64,000 bases of DNA from Trametes villosa. Taxonomy: Eukaryota; Basidiomycota; Agaricomycetes; Polyporales; Polyporaceae. Position numbers and translations under genes: made by a program. Shown here in pieces: positions 1-10,199 of the stretch. Positions within the stretch are counted from its first letter, which is position 1. Each line of letters opens with the position of its first letter. The notes below the pieces were generated by a model, which ran no database searches, had not been told where the DNA came from, and saw only the letters and a list, made by a program, of their open reading frames with translations. Where the stretch lies: NCBI GenBank assembly GCA_002964805.2, contig PUDQ02000001.1, positions 1,140,001-1,204,000 of the forward strand, written 5' to 3'.

Positions 1-389
1 GAACTCCTTGGCGAGGTCCACGGCGGGCTGCAGCGCCTTGCCCTGGAGGTAGAGCTCGTGGATGCAGCACTGGGTGATCACTGAACAGCGGCTTCGCCGT
101 GCGCGCGATCAGCAAGCTTTCCTGGTGTTGTGTGGGGTGCAGGACTCACTGGGCTTGACGGTACCCTGGAGGACGGTTCCGAGCTGCTTCAGGAGCTCGA
201 TCTTATGTGAAACGGCCTCCGCGCACATATGCGAGTCAACTGTGCGTTTCACAGTGAGCAAATTCGGTAAAAGGTGAGTATGCGGGGAGATGGGTGCGCA
301 CCCAGAACTTGGTAGGGCTGGCGAAACCCGAAGGAGAGGGAGTAGAGGGACATGAGCTTGCGGTACGCCTTGGCACGTTTCTGCCGCAT
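1..389 (-). CDS. UTP23: UTP23-like rRNA-processing PIN-domain protein (5' part; continues off the left edge)
   Basis: The first residues of a small-subunit processome protein that acts in nucleolar 18S rRNA maturation. Three exons join in phase: 302-389, 150-239 and 1-80. They begin MRQKRAKAYRKLMSLYSLSF, then GFRQPYQVL, and continue through VDSHMCAEAVSHKIELLKQL to the ITQCCIHELYLQGKALQP stretch. This basic start followed by FGFR-PYQVL-VD and KP-MITQCCI is the UTP23/FCF1 pattern, and the MRQKRAKAY start points to UTP23. UTP23 carries a degenerate PIN nuclease fold, and the Asp after QVLV is the first acidic position of that fold. Both introns (63 and 69 bases) have GT and AG ends. The start codon at 389-387 is the first Met that gives the conserved N-terminus. 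The gene diverges from EMC7 across about 240 bases. The remainder lies outside the window. Confidence 0.85.
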
Positions 390-630
390 TTTGTGAGGTG
401 TGTAGGGGTAGGTTTTGGGTTGTTCAGGCGCGGCAAGTGCGAAGTGTCAGTTATAAGAGGTAGCGTTGGAAGTAGTGCGCCAGGCGAGAGCAAGGAGGCA
501 GTCAAAATGGCGATCGAGGTCGAGGAGCAGGAGAAAGTTGGTGGAAGGATTTGCCGCCGGCCCGCGGCTTGCGTCCTGGCCCTGACGCGGACGGGCGCGT
601 CGCGCGTTCCCCACCGACCACCACCACACG

Positions 631-1614
631 ATGCGTATACCCCTCACTCTCTTCGCTCTCGCAAGGTACGGAGCGTGAAGTGTTGCTGGATGACAATGGC
701 TTATATCTTGTGAATCATGGCAGCTCCTGCGTCTCCGCGCTCGCTCTGGACTTCAAGGGCCGTATTCAGTGGAACCAGCAGTGTCCAAGTGCGTCTCTAC
801 AGCTTTAGACCTCTCGCTAATCCTCACGGGCTGTCCACCAGGTCTGAAGGCTCTTGGCCAAACCAAAGTTGTACTCGACAACGGGAAGCTGAGCGGCGGC
901 GTAACACGAGATGGCTCCTTCGTAATGTCCGCCCCCCCTCCACCCTCCACCCTCAGTCCTGCTCCCCTGCTAACGCCCCACCCAGACCGGACGTCCCCGC
1001 AGGTACCTACGTGCTCTCCGTGCTCGCGCACGACCACCTCTTCGAGCAGCTGCGCGTCGACGTCTTCGCGGCGGAGCCGCTGCCCGAGGTGCGGCCGTAC
1101 TTCGCGGGCACGCCGCTCTCGCCTGCCGCGCCCGCGACGCTGCCGTACCCGCTCGTGCTCGCGCCGCGCGGGCGGCACGACTACTTCGTCCCGCGCGAGT
1201 CGTTCAACGTGCTCGCGATGTTCAAGAACCCGATGATGATGATGATGCTCGGCGCGGGCGTGCTCGTGCTCCTCATGCCGACCCTCATGGTGCGTCTAAG
1301 GCTACGTGGAAAGAATGAGACGGGAGGGAGCTGATGTGGTGTGCAGAAAAACATGGACCCGGAGGTCATGGAGGAGTTCAAGGAGCGCCATGCGAAGATG
1401 ACGAACATTCAGAGTTCCTTGCAGAGCGGAGACCTCGCTTCAGGGTATGGGTGCTGTGTGCGGATCCTATTACCTTAACACTGATGTTGTGTACAGGTTT
1501 TCGCAGCTGCTTGCTACCGGCGGCGACGAGCCGAAAGCCGCAGCATCAGGCCCGTCGAAAGGAGCCGGGAGTGGTGGCGCGAAACAGCGTAGCGGCAAGA
1601 ACAAGCGGAGGTGA
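631..1614 (+). CDS. EMC7: ER membrane protein complex subunit 7 (EMC7)
   Basis: Subunit of the ER membrane protein complex, the insertase for tail-anchored and multipass proteins. Six exons join in phase: 631-665, 724-788, 842-926, 986-1289, 1347-1444 and 1497-1614 (about 235 residues). The protein starts with a signal peptide (MRIPLTLFALA). A lumenal beta-sandwich region follows with ALGQTKVVLDNGKLSGGVTR, DVPAGTYVLSVLAHDHLFEQ and PRESFNVLAMFKNPMMMMML. The hydrophobic segment GAGVLVLLMPTLM is the single membrane span. A short cytosolic tail (KNMDPEVMEEFKERHAKM) ends in the basic NKRR. This order matches EMC7 throughout. The donor after exon 3 (GTCCGC) is weak and that junction is the least certain, though phase supports it. 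The gene is transcribed away from UTP23 and converges on the next gene. Confidence 0.9.
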
Positions 1615-1853
1615 AGGTATCGCCTTCCGTGGTAGAGTACAGGCTAGTGTTACATTATTCAGGTTGCTACGGTATAGACTGGGCAGCGAGCGTGCCCGCT
1701 GGCATAAGGTTCCGATCCGAGTGGCTGGGATGTGCGGAGCACATGTGCAATAGGCGTTCTAGCATTCAGGCGCAGCCCCATCATGACTGTGGGGACATAG
1801 CTTGCGGTGGTGATGCACTAGAGGTGTCCTGGGCCGCTGGTGTGGCTGGATAG

Positions 1854-2399
1854 TCAAGGATACGGTGGAGGATAGCGTTCCTGCGGTGCGCGTGAGCAGT
1901 GCTGTATTGCCGGAGGGAAGGCAATAGACCTTTGCTTATATCGGGCAAGCACCTCGTGCACAGACGGCGGTTCATCACCCTCCGGTGTGCTACGAAACAG
2001 ACGTCAGAATGCAGCCGGGTGGAAGCGGTGTGATACGGACCTGTCTATTGGTCTCGCGGTGGTCTCTATGACATATATGCTGTTGTTGCTCCGGAGGGCA
2101 GGTTCGGCCGCCACTGCAGCAGCTCCAGGGGCATCGGCGACCTTGACAGCAGAGATGGCGAGATCAGGCGAGAGGCTCTTCACGGTGGGCGAGGCAGGCC
2201 GCGCGGGATCGTAGTCTAGGACGAGAACGTGCTCGCCGGGGTACTGGGGGAGGAGGGAGATGGGCGCGTCGTCAGCGTAGTGGTACTCTATGACAGGGTG
2301 GCTGAGCGAGGAGGATGCGGGCGCAGTTGGGTTGCTGAGAGACTGCCCGTGCGAGACGAGCACGAAGCGCGGGGGGTCCACAGGTGTTGGCCGCGCCAT
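1854..2399 (-). CDS. Conserved fungal protein of unknown function
   Basis: Two exons, 2041-2399 and 1854-1989, join through a 51-base intron in phase 2. The product is about 164 residues with no signal peptide or membrane span. It contains PPRFVLVSHGQSLSNPT, VIEYHYADDAPISLLPQYPG, EHVLVLDYDPA and IYVIETTA. The second exon adds STPEGDEPPSVHEVLARYKQ and ends in a short Pro/Tyr-rich tail. The alternation of charged and hydrophobic residues and the clean splice argue for a real gene. I have an impression of similar proteins in other fungi but cannot name a family. The start is placed at MARPTP (2399). An in-frame Met at 2441 exists, but a TAG acceptor-like sequence just downstream of it suggests that this stretch belongs to a leader intron. 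It converges on EMC7. Confidence 0.6.
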
Positions 2400-2441
2400 G
2401 GCATGCAGCAATTCAGTCCGCGCGATGCTACGTATGGACAC

Positions 2442-3116
2442 AGGCGCAGATCTTTGCGAACCCGGACCAAAGAGGGTAGGAGACGGAGACGAGCTCGGGA
2501 CTCAGAGACGCGGAGGGTGGTCGCAGGCAAGGGCGAATGCCATCACCGGCACTCAGCCAGGCACGCAAGGCCGTCGGTGCTTCGCTTCCCACGCTTACCG
2601 ACGGCTAAACGGGCGTCTAGCGGGTACCAAACGCCTTCCCGCGTCGAGGACGGTTTGGCTTCTGCGTCGACGTCGTCCTGACACTCGCGTTGTCTACCCC
2701 CTCGGTCCCGCGCCGCGCATTTCCCCAGGGTGCAATATGACATACTCTGCCATCCGGACAGCCAGAGGCTGCCCCGCACAGTGTACAGAATCTGCCAGTG
2801 CATTTTGCGCAACACAGCTGATCAGAGCGCGCGGTCCCCCTGGATACCGACGCTTCCCCATACTCGCCCGGCGGACGATCGTAACCACGAGCTCCCGCCA
2901 ATGCACGCGCGCCCTCGATCGCGCCTCGGTACATAAGCCCGCCCCGGCCTCGAGGGCCCTCTCCTCACTCCTTCTCTCCGACGCAGCGCGCGCCCTTCCC
3001 TACGTGCGTTACTTCCCCTCCTTCCTCCTTCCGTCCACACGACGCACCTTCTTTTTGCAGCCCATTCTTTTTTCCTGTAGTAATATCGTAAACCCGCATT
3101 TTCGCTTCTCCTCGCC
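2442..3116. other. Intergenic region; divergent promoters
   Basis: No coding stretch is convincing here. The last 150 bases before the CAP gene carry a TATA-like ACATAAGC near 2930 and a pyrimidine-rich leader around 2965-3035. Open frames on both strands lack splice-compatible neighbours or conserved-looking sequence. Confidence 0.5.
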
Positions 3117-4629
3117 ATGAGCCGCCTGGTGTATTTTCTCCTTTCTCTTCCCCTTCTCCTCCTCTTTACCACCACCGCCGATGCCGGCCCTGCATGCGCC
3201 CGCAGAAACGAGGGCACCGACGCCTGCATCTCCAAGTGCAGAGACAAGTGGGGCTGGCCCGGACACGCCATGGGCACCGACCGCTGGGGCCAGGTCCTCA
3301 CCAAGACCATCACGAATGACATGGGTGCCGTCGTGACCAAGGCATGTCGTGTCAGGCCGTAAGTACTCCCTTCGCCGAAACATCGCGTACGCTAAATGCG
3401 CTTGATTTACAGTAGTGGCGGCCTTGCTTCCGCGTCCACCACGAGCATCGCGTCTTCTACCTCGCCTCTGCTTGTCCCCCCGCCCTCCGTCGCACCCGCG
3501 AACGTCATCGTCTCTGCCTCAGCTGGCACCATTACCAGCTCCTCCGCCTCCGCCTCCCTTCGCGCGCTCACCCACTCGAGCTCCGCCACCAAGAAGGTCT
3601 CCCTTGCGCCCCTCGTAGCCAGCACCACCGCTCCCGCCACTACGAGCTCGACAACGTCCGCCAAGCCTACGACTACGTCAACCAAGCCCAAGCCCACCAC
3701 GACCAGCACCCACACCACCACTTCGCACACGGAGGCGCCTCCGCCGCCGCCCGAGACCACTACCACCAAGAAGACGACGACGCAGCAGCCCGCGGCGACG
3801 CCGAACGCCGGTGACGGCAACAAGGGCAACAGCGGCAGCTCGAACAACAACGGAAACAGCGGCTCGAGCAATAACAACGGCAACAGCGGCTCGGGCGACA
3901 ACAACAACAACGGCAACAGTGGAAACAGCGGCAACGGCGACGCGAACAGCGACGCCAGCGGCGGCTCTACCTCCCAGAGCGACATCGACCAGTACCTGCA
4001 GGCGCACAACTCCGTGCGCTCCCAGCACGGCGCGTCGCCGCTGACCTGGAGCAACAACCTTGCGGACAAGGCGCAGCAGTGGGCCAACAACTGCGTCTTC
4101 CAGCACTCCGGCGGAAAGCTCGGTCCCTTCGGAGGTGCGTGCTCGTGAAGTGGGAATACATGATTCACTGCTGACGTCGAGACGTGCAGAGAACTTGGCT
4201 GCTGGCACTGGTAGCAGCTACGGCATCCAGTCCGCTGTCAAGTCCTGGACTGACGAAGTCTGTGAGCGGCATTATCATGCGCTTAGCACAGACGACACGG
4301 CTAACAAACTGGGAAGCCGAGTACGACTCCAACAACCCGCAGCCCTCGCACTTCACCCAAGTCGTGTGGAAGGCTAGCACTCAAGTTGGTTGCGCTGTGC
4401 AGTCGTGCAACGGTATCTTCGACGCCAAGTTCGGGGTAAGTGCCGCTTGTTGTACGGCAGTCAAGCACAATCCACTCACGTTCGTTTTCAGCCTGCGAAG
4501 TTCTTCGTCTGCGAGTACTCCCCTCAGGGTAACGTCATCGGCCAGTTCGGGTACGTGCCTCCATCTCCCTGTCACGACCTTCACACCGACAATCCCGTTC
4601 TTGTCAACAGCAAGAACGTCCAGGCGTGA
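3117..4629 (+). CDS. Secreted CAP/PR-1-like (SCP/TAPS) protein with Cys-rich N-terminus and Thr/Asn-rich linker
   Basis: Six exons join in phase: 3117-3358, 3413-4134, 4190-4261, 4317-4435, 4492-4550 and 4611-4629 (410 residues). Residues 1-23 are a signal peptide ending in TTADA. Residues 24-80 hold several Cys (GPACARR, DACISKCRDKWGWPG). A long low-complexity linker follows: Ser/Thr/Pro first, then Asn/Gly/Ser repeats, likely O-glycosylated. The CAP domain occupies roughly residues 285-408, with YLQAHNSVRSQHGASPLTWS, the CAP signature HFTQVVWKASTQVGCAV, and KFFVCEYSPQGNVIGQF. The His, Glu and second His positions of the CAP cavity are visible in HSGGK, GENLA and SHFTQVVW. Known members bind sterols or lipids, but the role of this one is inferred only from the family. 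The fourth exon uses an AAG acceptor ten bases after a good GCTAAC branch point. Confidence 0.88.
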
Positions 4630-4979
4630 GCCTGAACATGCCCTCCTGTCTGACGAGGGGTTTCCCGCTAGATGTGACTTGTGCTCTCGTTTCATTTCCT
4701 CTTCTCTTGCGCCGCCCGTGCATCAGGAATGTACGACGTGTCTTTTTAGTACTACTTACTTCTTCCGCCTTCTTGCTGTATCATCCTTGTCGACTCCTCG
4801 CTTTCCCTCGTTACTCTAGTTGCTTCAATGAACGTGTACCACCACCCATGCCAAGTTCAGCGGTCTGCCTGCGTGATCTCCCCGAACCCATAAGTACTCG
4901 GCTCACCGGCCCGAGCAGGAGATCTGTGTGCGCACACCGCGGGCGTCTAGCGCATGATGCGCCTCTGGAGCGGACCTGC
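4630..4979. other. Intergenic region between the CAP and DLT1-like genes
   Basis: Pyrimidine-rich, with no supported gene. An open frame runs through it into the first DLT1-like exon, but its upstream residues show no membrane or conserved pattern. Confidence 0.45.
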
Positions 4980-6066
4980 ATGTTCCCCCGCATATCCCGG
5001 CGGTCGACGCTCTCGCAGGCCTGCTATGTCCTCCTCGTCCTCATAACGACCTTCTTCACCGCCATCTCCTGCGCGCTCCTCCTCTCGCAGTCCGTGCGCA
5101 CCGCCCCGAACCGCTCGTTCGTCAAGAATGTGGACGCGGTCGTCATCGGCGCCGCTTATGTCTTCATGGTCAGCCCGCTTGCTCTGGGGTATACGCTGAG
5201 CGTTGGGTACTGTGTGCTGACGCGAGGGAGGTAGCTGGTGCTGTCGCTGGCGTTCTGCCTGAAGCGGAGGATCGCGGTGCATAGGCGGCTGCAGCGCATC
5301 TCCAAGACGTTCCGCACGCTCGGCAAGAACGATGTCCCAGACGTGAGTGCGCCGCACATGGCTGCTCGCAGAGAGCTCACAGACACGCCCGCGCACGCAG
5401 AGCGTATTCCTGTACATGCAGCAGGAGTACACCCGGGCGTGTCTCGTAGCGTACGAGGCGCGCCCGAAGGACGGCTTCCAGGAGGGCTGGGGCCGGCCGG
5501 GCACAAAGTACGCAGGGATCCGCTTCCGCACGTCCCTCCTCGACACCGTGCGTGCAATCGGTACGTTCATGTTCCCCAACCGGACCTGCGGTGCACATTA
5601 ACTAAGGCGCCCCTTATGGTTCTGCGCGCACGACCTAGACAAGTTGGCGCACTGCGTGATCCCGCGACACCCGCCGCTGCGCCCGCACGCGCGCATGCTG
5701 CACCAGTTCCGCTTCCTGCTCCCGCTGCTCGGCAAGGACGAGGACGGGCTCACGCCGCTGCACTACTACGACTCCGCGATCCAGCTCGCGCGGCACGCGA
5801 CGCGCGAGCCGACCGAGCGCGAGTACGTCGTCGGCATCCGCGCCGCGCGGGAGATCGAGACGACGTGAGTTTTCCGTTTCGCGCATCGCGTGTTTCGGTG
5901 AAGTTGGGATGAGCTGAGCTGAGACGGGGCCGCGGCAGATTGAACGAGTGCTATTTGGAAATGCGCGAGGGCTCGTCGACGGATCTGAGTACATGTGAGT
6001 GGGGATAGAGGGCGTGCGCTCGCTCGGTGATTGTGGCTGACTGCGTCTCCAGATGGGGAGAAGTAG
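4980..6066 (+). CDS. DLT1: DLT1-like (defect at low temperature 1) membrane protein
   Basis: Six exons join in phase: 4980-5168, 5235-5342, 5401-5560, 5639-5864, 5939-5994 and 6053-6066 (250 residues). Two membrane helices lie near the N-terminus: ACYVLLVLITTFFTAISCAL, and a second around VVIGAAYVFM-LVLSLAFCL. A cytosolic domain follows with KRRIAVHRRLQRISKTFRTL, SVFLYMQQEYTRACLVAYEA, IRFRTSLLDTVRAIDKLAHC, PPLRPHARMLHQFRFLLPLL, DGLTPLHYYDSAIQLARHAT and EPTEREYVVGIRAAREIETT. The two-helix start and this soluble region recall the fungal DLT1 family, a poorly understood protein linked to growth in the cold. The name rests on recollection of the family. The first donor (GTCAGC) is non-ideal and the second helix boundary depends on it. 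Confidence 0.6.
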
Positions 6067-6324
6067 CGCATGGGGATATGCTCGTGCGTTCTTGTGCGCA
6101 TTTGCAATGGCGTACGCTTCTATTCACCAGCGGGAACGTGTATCTCCGCGGATTACCCAGCTCGCACGCGAACCGTCTGTGCCCGCAACACCTCGTCCGC
6201 TCGGGTCGTTCTGACCGCTGTTGTGCACGCTATGGAATATCACGAACGTCCAGTTCCAATAGCTTTCAGGTCACAGGTATCTGACATCCATACAATTACA
6301 CTCGCAAACCGCGTACACTGTAGT

Positions 6325-7481
6325 TCAGTGGAGGCCGTTCGCGTAGACCTTCTTGAAGCTGGGCCGCTCGACCCACGCCGCCCAGTACGCAGCGACCTTC
6401 GGCGACACCGGCGCCTTCGTCTCCTTCTCGAGCGACTTGTACCCATCCTTGTCCGCCGAGCCCCCCGTCAGGTTCACCAGACGCGTGAGCCACGCCCCGA
6501 GGTGGAAGTCGTCCTCGCCGGGCTCGGCGCCGCCGAGGAACCCGGACTCGGGCAGCGCGGCGGGGAGGTCGTTCGCGATGTACGAGGCGAGCGCGGCCCA
6601 GTGCTGCACGGAATGCTGGAGGAAGCCCTGCGTGGCCTCGGCGGGCACCTCGCCCTTGTAGATGGCGAGGATGCCGCCGTTGCCGGCTTTCTTCTCGTCG
6701 TAGAAGGCCTTGAAGGGCGCGGCTTCGGGGAGCGCGCTGTACTTCTCGAGCGCGTTCTGGCCTGAGGAGAGCGGGTTGAGGGTAAGCGGTTTGGTTCATA
6801 CTGTAGAAGGGGCGGGGTGCGACGTACGGTTGTTGGCGAAGGTGAACGCGAAGCCAGAAGCGTTTGCCTTCAGCTCCTCTTCGGTGCGCTGAACGAGGGA
6901 ATGGGATACAACAGATGAGCACCATTCCGGTGAATGCCCCGAAGGGGAAGAGACGTACCGCGAGGAACAGGGGCGCGTTGGGGTCAATGCTGTCCACATG
7001 GATAGCGTCGATGAAGGCGGTGCCGGGGGCGACCTTCTTGGACGCGTGCTTGACGAGATAGTGCACCACATCCTTGGTGTTCGTGTACGCCTTGCCATCT
7101 ACGACGAGCGTGGGGAGGGTGGCGTGCGGGTTCTAGTGCGAGCATCTGACGTGAGTTTGCAATTCGGCGGAGAGGTGCGGGAAGCCTTGGAAATGGGCCC
7201 AACGTACGATCTTGAGGAACTCAGGAGTGAAGTTCTCGCCCTCGACGAGGTTGACGATCTTGGTCTCGATTGCGTCCTCGGGGTAGCCGAGCTCGACACT
7301 GCGTTGAGATACAGTGTAAGCGGTTGGATTGGTGGAAGATTATGTATAGGCTGCTCACAATGCGAGCTCAGGGGCGGCAGACCAGACTGAGAGGCCGAAG
7401 GTGTAGAACACAGGCTTTGCGAAAAACACAGTGAGCTCGTCCGGATTGCCCATAGGGGTCGACGCTGCTTACCTTGGACAT
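6325..7481 (-). CDS. Glutathione S-transferase-like protein
   Basis: Six exons join in phase: 7473-7481, 7359-7414, 7208-7298, 6959-7132, 6828-6888 and 6325-6761 (275 residues). The thioredoxin-like N-terminal domain contains FYTFGLSVWSAAPELAFVEL, INPHATLPTLVVDGKAYTNT and DVVHYLVKHAS. The cis-Pro motif ATLPTL, which holds glutathione in the family, is present. The Ser in GLSVWS is the likely activating residue, by position. A helical C-terminal domain follows with HSVQHWAALASYIANDLPAA and FHLGAWLTRLVNL, ending in YWAAWVERPSFKKVY. A cytosolic enzyme conjugating or reducing electrophiles is expected, and such enzymes are numerous in wood-decay fungi. The first coding exon is only nine bases (Met-Ser-Lys). 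The exact subclass cannot be set by eye. Confidence 0.82.
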
Positions 7482-7562
7482 GGTGTTGTGCGATGAGCGG
7501 AGACGTGCTGCGAGACGTTTAACGAAGCTGGGGGATGTGGAGGGTGACATGCTGGTTGACGC

Positions 7563-7570
7563 TTCTTATA
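7563..7570 (-). promoter_or_regulatory. TATA-like box of the glutathione transferase-like gene
   Basis: Reads TATAAGAA on the minus strand, 82-89 bases before the start codon at 7481. Position and sequence fit a core promoter element. Confidence 0.45.
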
Positions 7571-8261
7571 CTGTATTCGCTAGTGGCGCAGGCCCGATCT
7601 TGAGACCGGAGGACGTCGGGGAGAACTAGCAAGCCGCTAGACCATCGCCGAGGAGAGAGCCTGAGAGGTCATATACTGAGTAATGAATACACCGAGTGTC
7701 ATCCTGCACGGGACTTATCGCGACTGTGATCAGATGGATTGTGCCATCCGCGTGCACGCCTCCGATGCAAAGGAGCCGTGAGGGAGGGGTCGGCGATCGG
7801 GTGTTATTGGATGATGGCTGACACTGGGCATAGCACCCACGTCCTTGGCCCGGGCGAGTGATGAAATACGCGTAATACGCGCAGAGAAAACATCCGGAGA
7901 GGCGGGGGACTGGGCAAATATCCGGCGCAGTGTGATGATAGAGAGAGAGCGGGCGAGCGCATCCCCGTCCGGTCTTCGTCGAGCGGATTGGCAAGCAGAC
8001 GCTTGACGGTGATGTAGACGAGAACGCGAGTCACGTGGGCGTGTTTCTTGGGTTCCGTTCGAACTCCGAGGACTCCTCTCCCTTCGACCCTTGAGCTTCA
8101 TGTCTAAGACCTTCGGAAGGAGAGGTGGAGGTAACAGGCTATGCCTTTATATTGGTAGAACAACCTGGTCATGTCAAAACACACTATTCCGGGAAATTTT
8201 GCCCGATGGTACCAAGAGCTGATCCATGATCCAGCTACGCCTCACAGGAGGGTCACTGCCA
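7571..8261. other. Intergenic region upstream of the GST-like gene and downstream of BTB-1
   Basis: Nothing coding is supported. A minus-strand frame at 7730-8101 is Arg/Ser-rich with no recognisable pattern and no splice partners. Confidence 0.45.
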
Positions 8262-9261
8262 CTAGAAGAGCTTTGTGAGCTAAACTCGTAAGAAGGAAGA
8301 TCTGGTCAACACAGTCGACTGTACCCACCTCTACCCACAAGGGGAGTCCGCCGAGGATGATGTTGATTTTCTTGATAGTGGGCGCCGGTCCGTATATGAG
8401 CCTGTCGCACCGCCCACACTTGGCCCTCGCCATGTCCACGAACTCAGGCATGCAGTAGAACGTCTCGTCGAGCTCCGTCCCGAGTGGGCTCGTCACCCAC
8501 CGCTGCATCAGCCCGTACTTCAGCGCCCACCAGTGGCTGTGGTCCAGCGGCGCTGTGCAGTCGTTGTCCTCCTCCTCCATGTTGCACGGGCACCCGCGGT
8601 TGTTGGCGTAGAATTCCGTGCGGTCCTCCAGCCCGGCGAAGAATTCCTCTCGTCTGCGGCGGTGAAGATCGAGGAGCATATCGCGGTGGTGCCGGGACAG
8701 CATGGCAAGCTCTGCCTGCACCTCGGGTGTGAGGAGGTCCTGCGTGAGCGTGCGCGTCGAGGCGTCCTTGGCCTCCCTTTCCCAACCCATCCGGCAGGCG
8801 ATCACATACATGCGTATAGGCGTCACGTCGGAGAACCGAGAGGAAAACGCCAGCCGCAGAACGGAAACGACCATCGGCATGTCGTATTTCTCTGCCGCAG
8901 CGAGCAACAGCTCCAGCTCGGCGCCGCCATCCAACGTCGGGAGCGCGCGCCCGTCGGCAATGGACAGTAGCTTCGCCAGGACATCCGACGGCTCGCCCAT
9001 GGGGATGGGCTCGGTGCGATCCGTCGCCGGATTCTGCGGGAGCGTGAACATGGTGTTCAGCCATCCAGACGTGCGGCAGAGCATGTCCGAGGACACTCGG
9101 AACAAAACGTCGTCGCTAGAACGCAACACGACGTCTGCGTTGGCCATGGCAAAATCCGGATGGGTATCGAGGGTGATGCATATGGGTTGGACGCCTGGAA
9201 GAGCTTCATCTGGCGGTGGTGTGGCAGTACCTGCGGTCACGGGCGATTGTACAGAGGCCAT
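8262..9261 (-). CDS. BTB/POZ-domain protein, tandem paralogue 1
   Basis: Exon 8329-9261 and a short last exon 8262-8279, joined across a 49-base intron, give about 316 residues ending LTKLF. The BTB fold occupies roughly residues 38-150: NADVVLRSSDDVLFRVSSDM, TSGWLNTMFTLPQN and LLLAAAEKYDMPMVVSVLRL. It has the DVVLRS-x-D-x-xxFRV start of the Agaricomycete BTB expansion. A helical region follows (ACRMGWEREAKDASTRTL, SRHHRDMLLDLHRRRREEFF), then HSHWWALKYGLMQRW and a C-terminal C-x-x-C in AKCGRCDRLIYG. BTB proteins dimerise, and many recruit substrates to cullin-3, but the function here is unknown. Without the small intron the frame would run to 8242. The intron is preferred because paralogue 2 has a donor at the same place. 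Confidence 0.8.
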
Positions 9262-9410
9262 TGGTTATGCCAGGCGCGCTACCAGGAAGTGGTGAGCAGT
9301 GTCGACTATGACCGACACTCTATGGTGAATAGACTTACGCGAGGACCACCGTAGAGTACGAAGTGTTGAGCACTACGTGCAATAGCGTAGTTCAAGGTCT
9401 TGGGCAATGC

Positions 9411-9418
9411 TTTTATAT
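9411..9418 (-). promoter_or_regulatory. TATA-like box upstream of BTB paralogue 1
   Basis: Minus strand reads GGATATAAAAGC, about 150 bases before the start codon at 9261. It is the best core-promoter match in this interval. Confidence 0.4.
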
Positions 9419-9610
9419 CCAGCTCACACGTGGTTATGTGGAAAAACATCTTGTGACTGCGATAGCCGATGCACAAGGTTTTCGGAAGCTGTTTGAGATT
9501 CCCCACGTCTACCTATACGGAAACCGCCGACCGTCTTCTGTGCCATTAGTACCACTGGCAGTGTGATGTCGGTAAATACGTAGCCATTCTAGGGCTGCAA
9601 TACAGTCTAG

Positions 9611-9951
9611 CGGCCCGACACACCAAAGATCGTCATGTCCGTATTAGCAACGTTCGCTGCTGCTAGGAAACCAGCTACAAGAATAGAGGCCACTCGATGT
9701 GCATTGGGAGACCGCTCCGAGGATACGACGCGTCTATACGTCTCTTTTCAACAAACCCCCACGGGTCCCCCCAACGAACCACGCCGCCCTCACGGGGCCT
9801 CTAGTTGAACTGTGAGTCAAATTGACACGGACCTCTTCCGTCCAACCACCACGCACCTCAACGCTCCGAGGACCCGTACTCATCCCGCAACAGCGCACCC
9901 AGGTCGTCCAGGAGGCTCGGCATCAGGTAATTCGCCTGCCCGCACATCGAA
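9611..9951. repeat. Segmental duplication, copy A (pairs with 11462-11790)
   Basis: Aligned by eye to 11462-11790 in the same orientation. The centre, about 9719-9815, differs at only a handful of positions and shares CTCTTTTCAACAAACCCCCA and CACGCCGCCCTCACGGGG. Flanks are more diverged. In copy B the right-hand part is the 3' end of BTB paralogue 3. Here it is a truncated remnant. The unit appears to be one BTB gene plus its upstream spacer plus the tail of the preceding BTB gene. Confidence 0.8.
9858..9951 (-). pseudogene. Truncated 3' end of a BTB gene (duplication-breakpoint remnant)
   Basis: Reading the minus strand from 9950 to the TGA at 9860-9858 gives CGQANYLMPSLLDDLGALLR followed by DEYGSSER and stop. 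This is almost identical to the C-terminus of BTB paralogue 3, which has LPEYGSSER after a similar stretch. Two codons are missing but the frame and stop are kept. Upstream of 9951 the similarity stops abruptly and no further BTB coding sequence follows, so only about the last 30 codons were copied. It is unlikely to be expressed as a protein. Confidence 0.75.
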
Positions 9952-10199
9952 GGACTTAGTTCGAATCAGGGCGGCCTTTTTCTGCGGTGTTCGATAGGTG
10001 TCTCGTGGGCGCATTGGTTCGCTGCTCGCTCGTCGGGACATTGGCAGCCTTATAAACACAGAGACAGACTCGGCGACATTGCGTTTATCGAGCCTTCAAG
10101 ACGATATGTAGTAAGCTGTAGGCGCACAAGTCAGTCTAGGTCGAAAGCAAGAGGATAAGAGCGCTCGCATGCATTCTCTACCAAGCCTATGTGACATAC

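Noticed and set aside
1987..2681. Long plus-strand open frames
   Set aside because: They are antisense to the better-supported minus-strand gene at 1854-2399 and have no protein-like pattern.
6070..6765. 231-codon plus-strand frame
   Set aside because: Antisense shadow of the last exon of the glutathione transferase-like gene.
7730..8101. Minus-strand frame of 123 codons
   Set aside because: Arg/Ser-rich with no conserved-looking sequence, no intron signals and no neighbour support.
9958..9975. GTTCGAATC, resembling a tRNA T-loop
   Set aside because: No acceptor or anticodon stem can be built around it, and it is next to the BTB duplication breakpoint.
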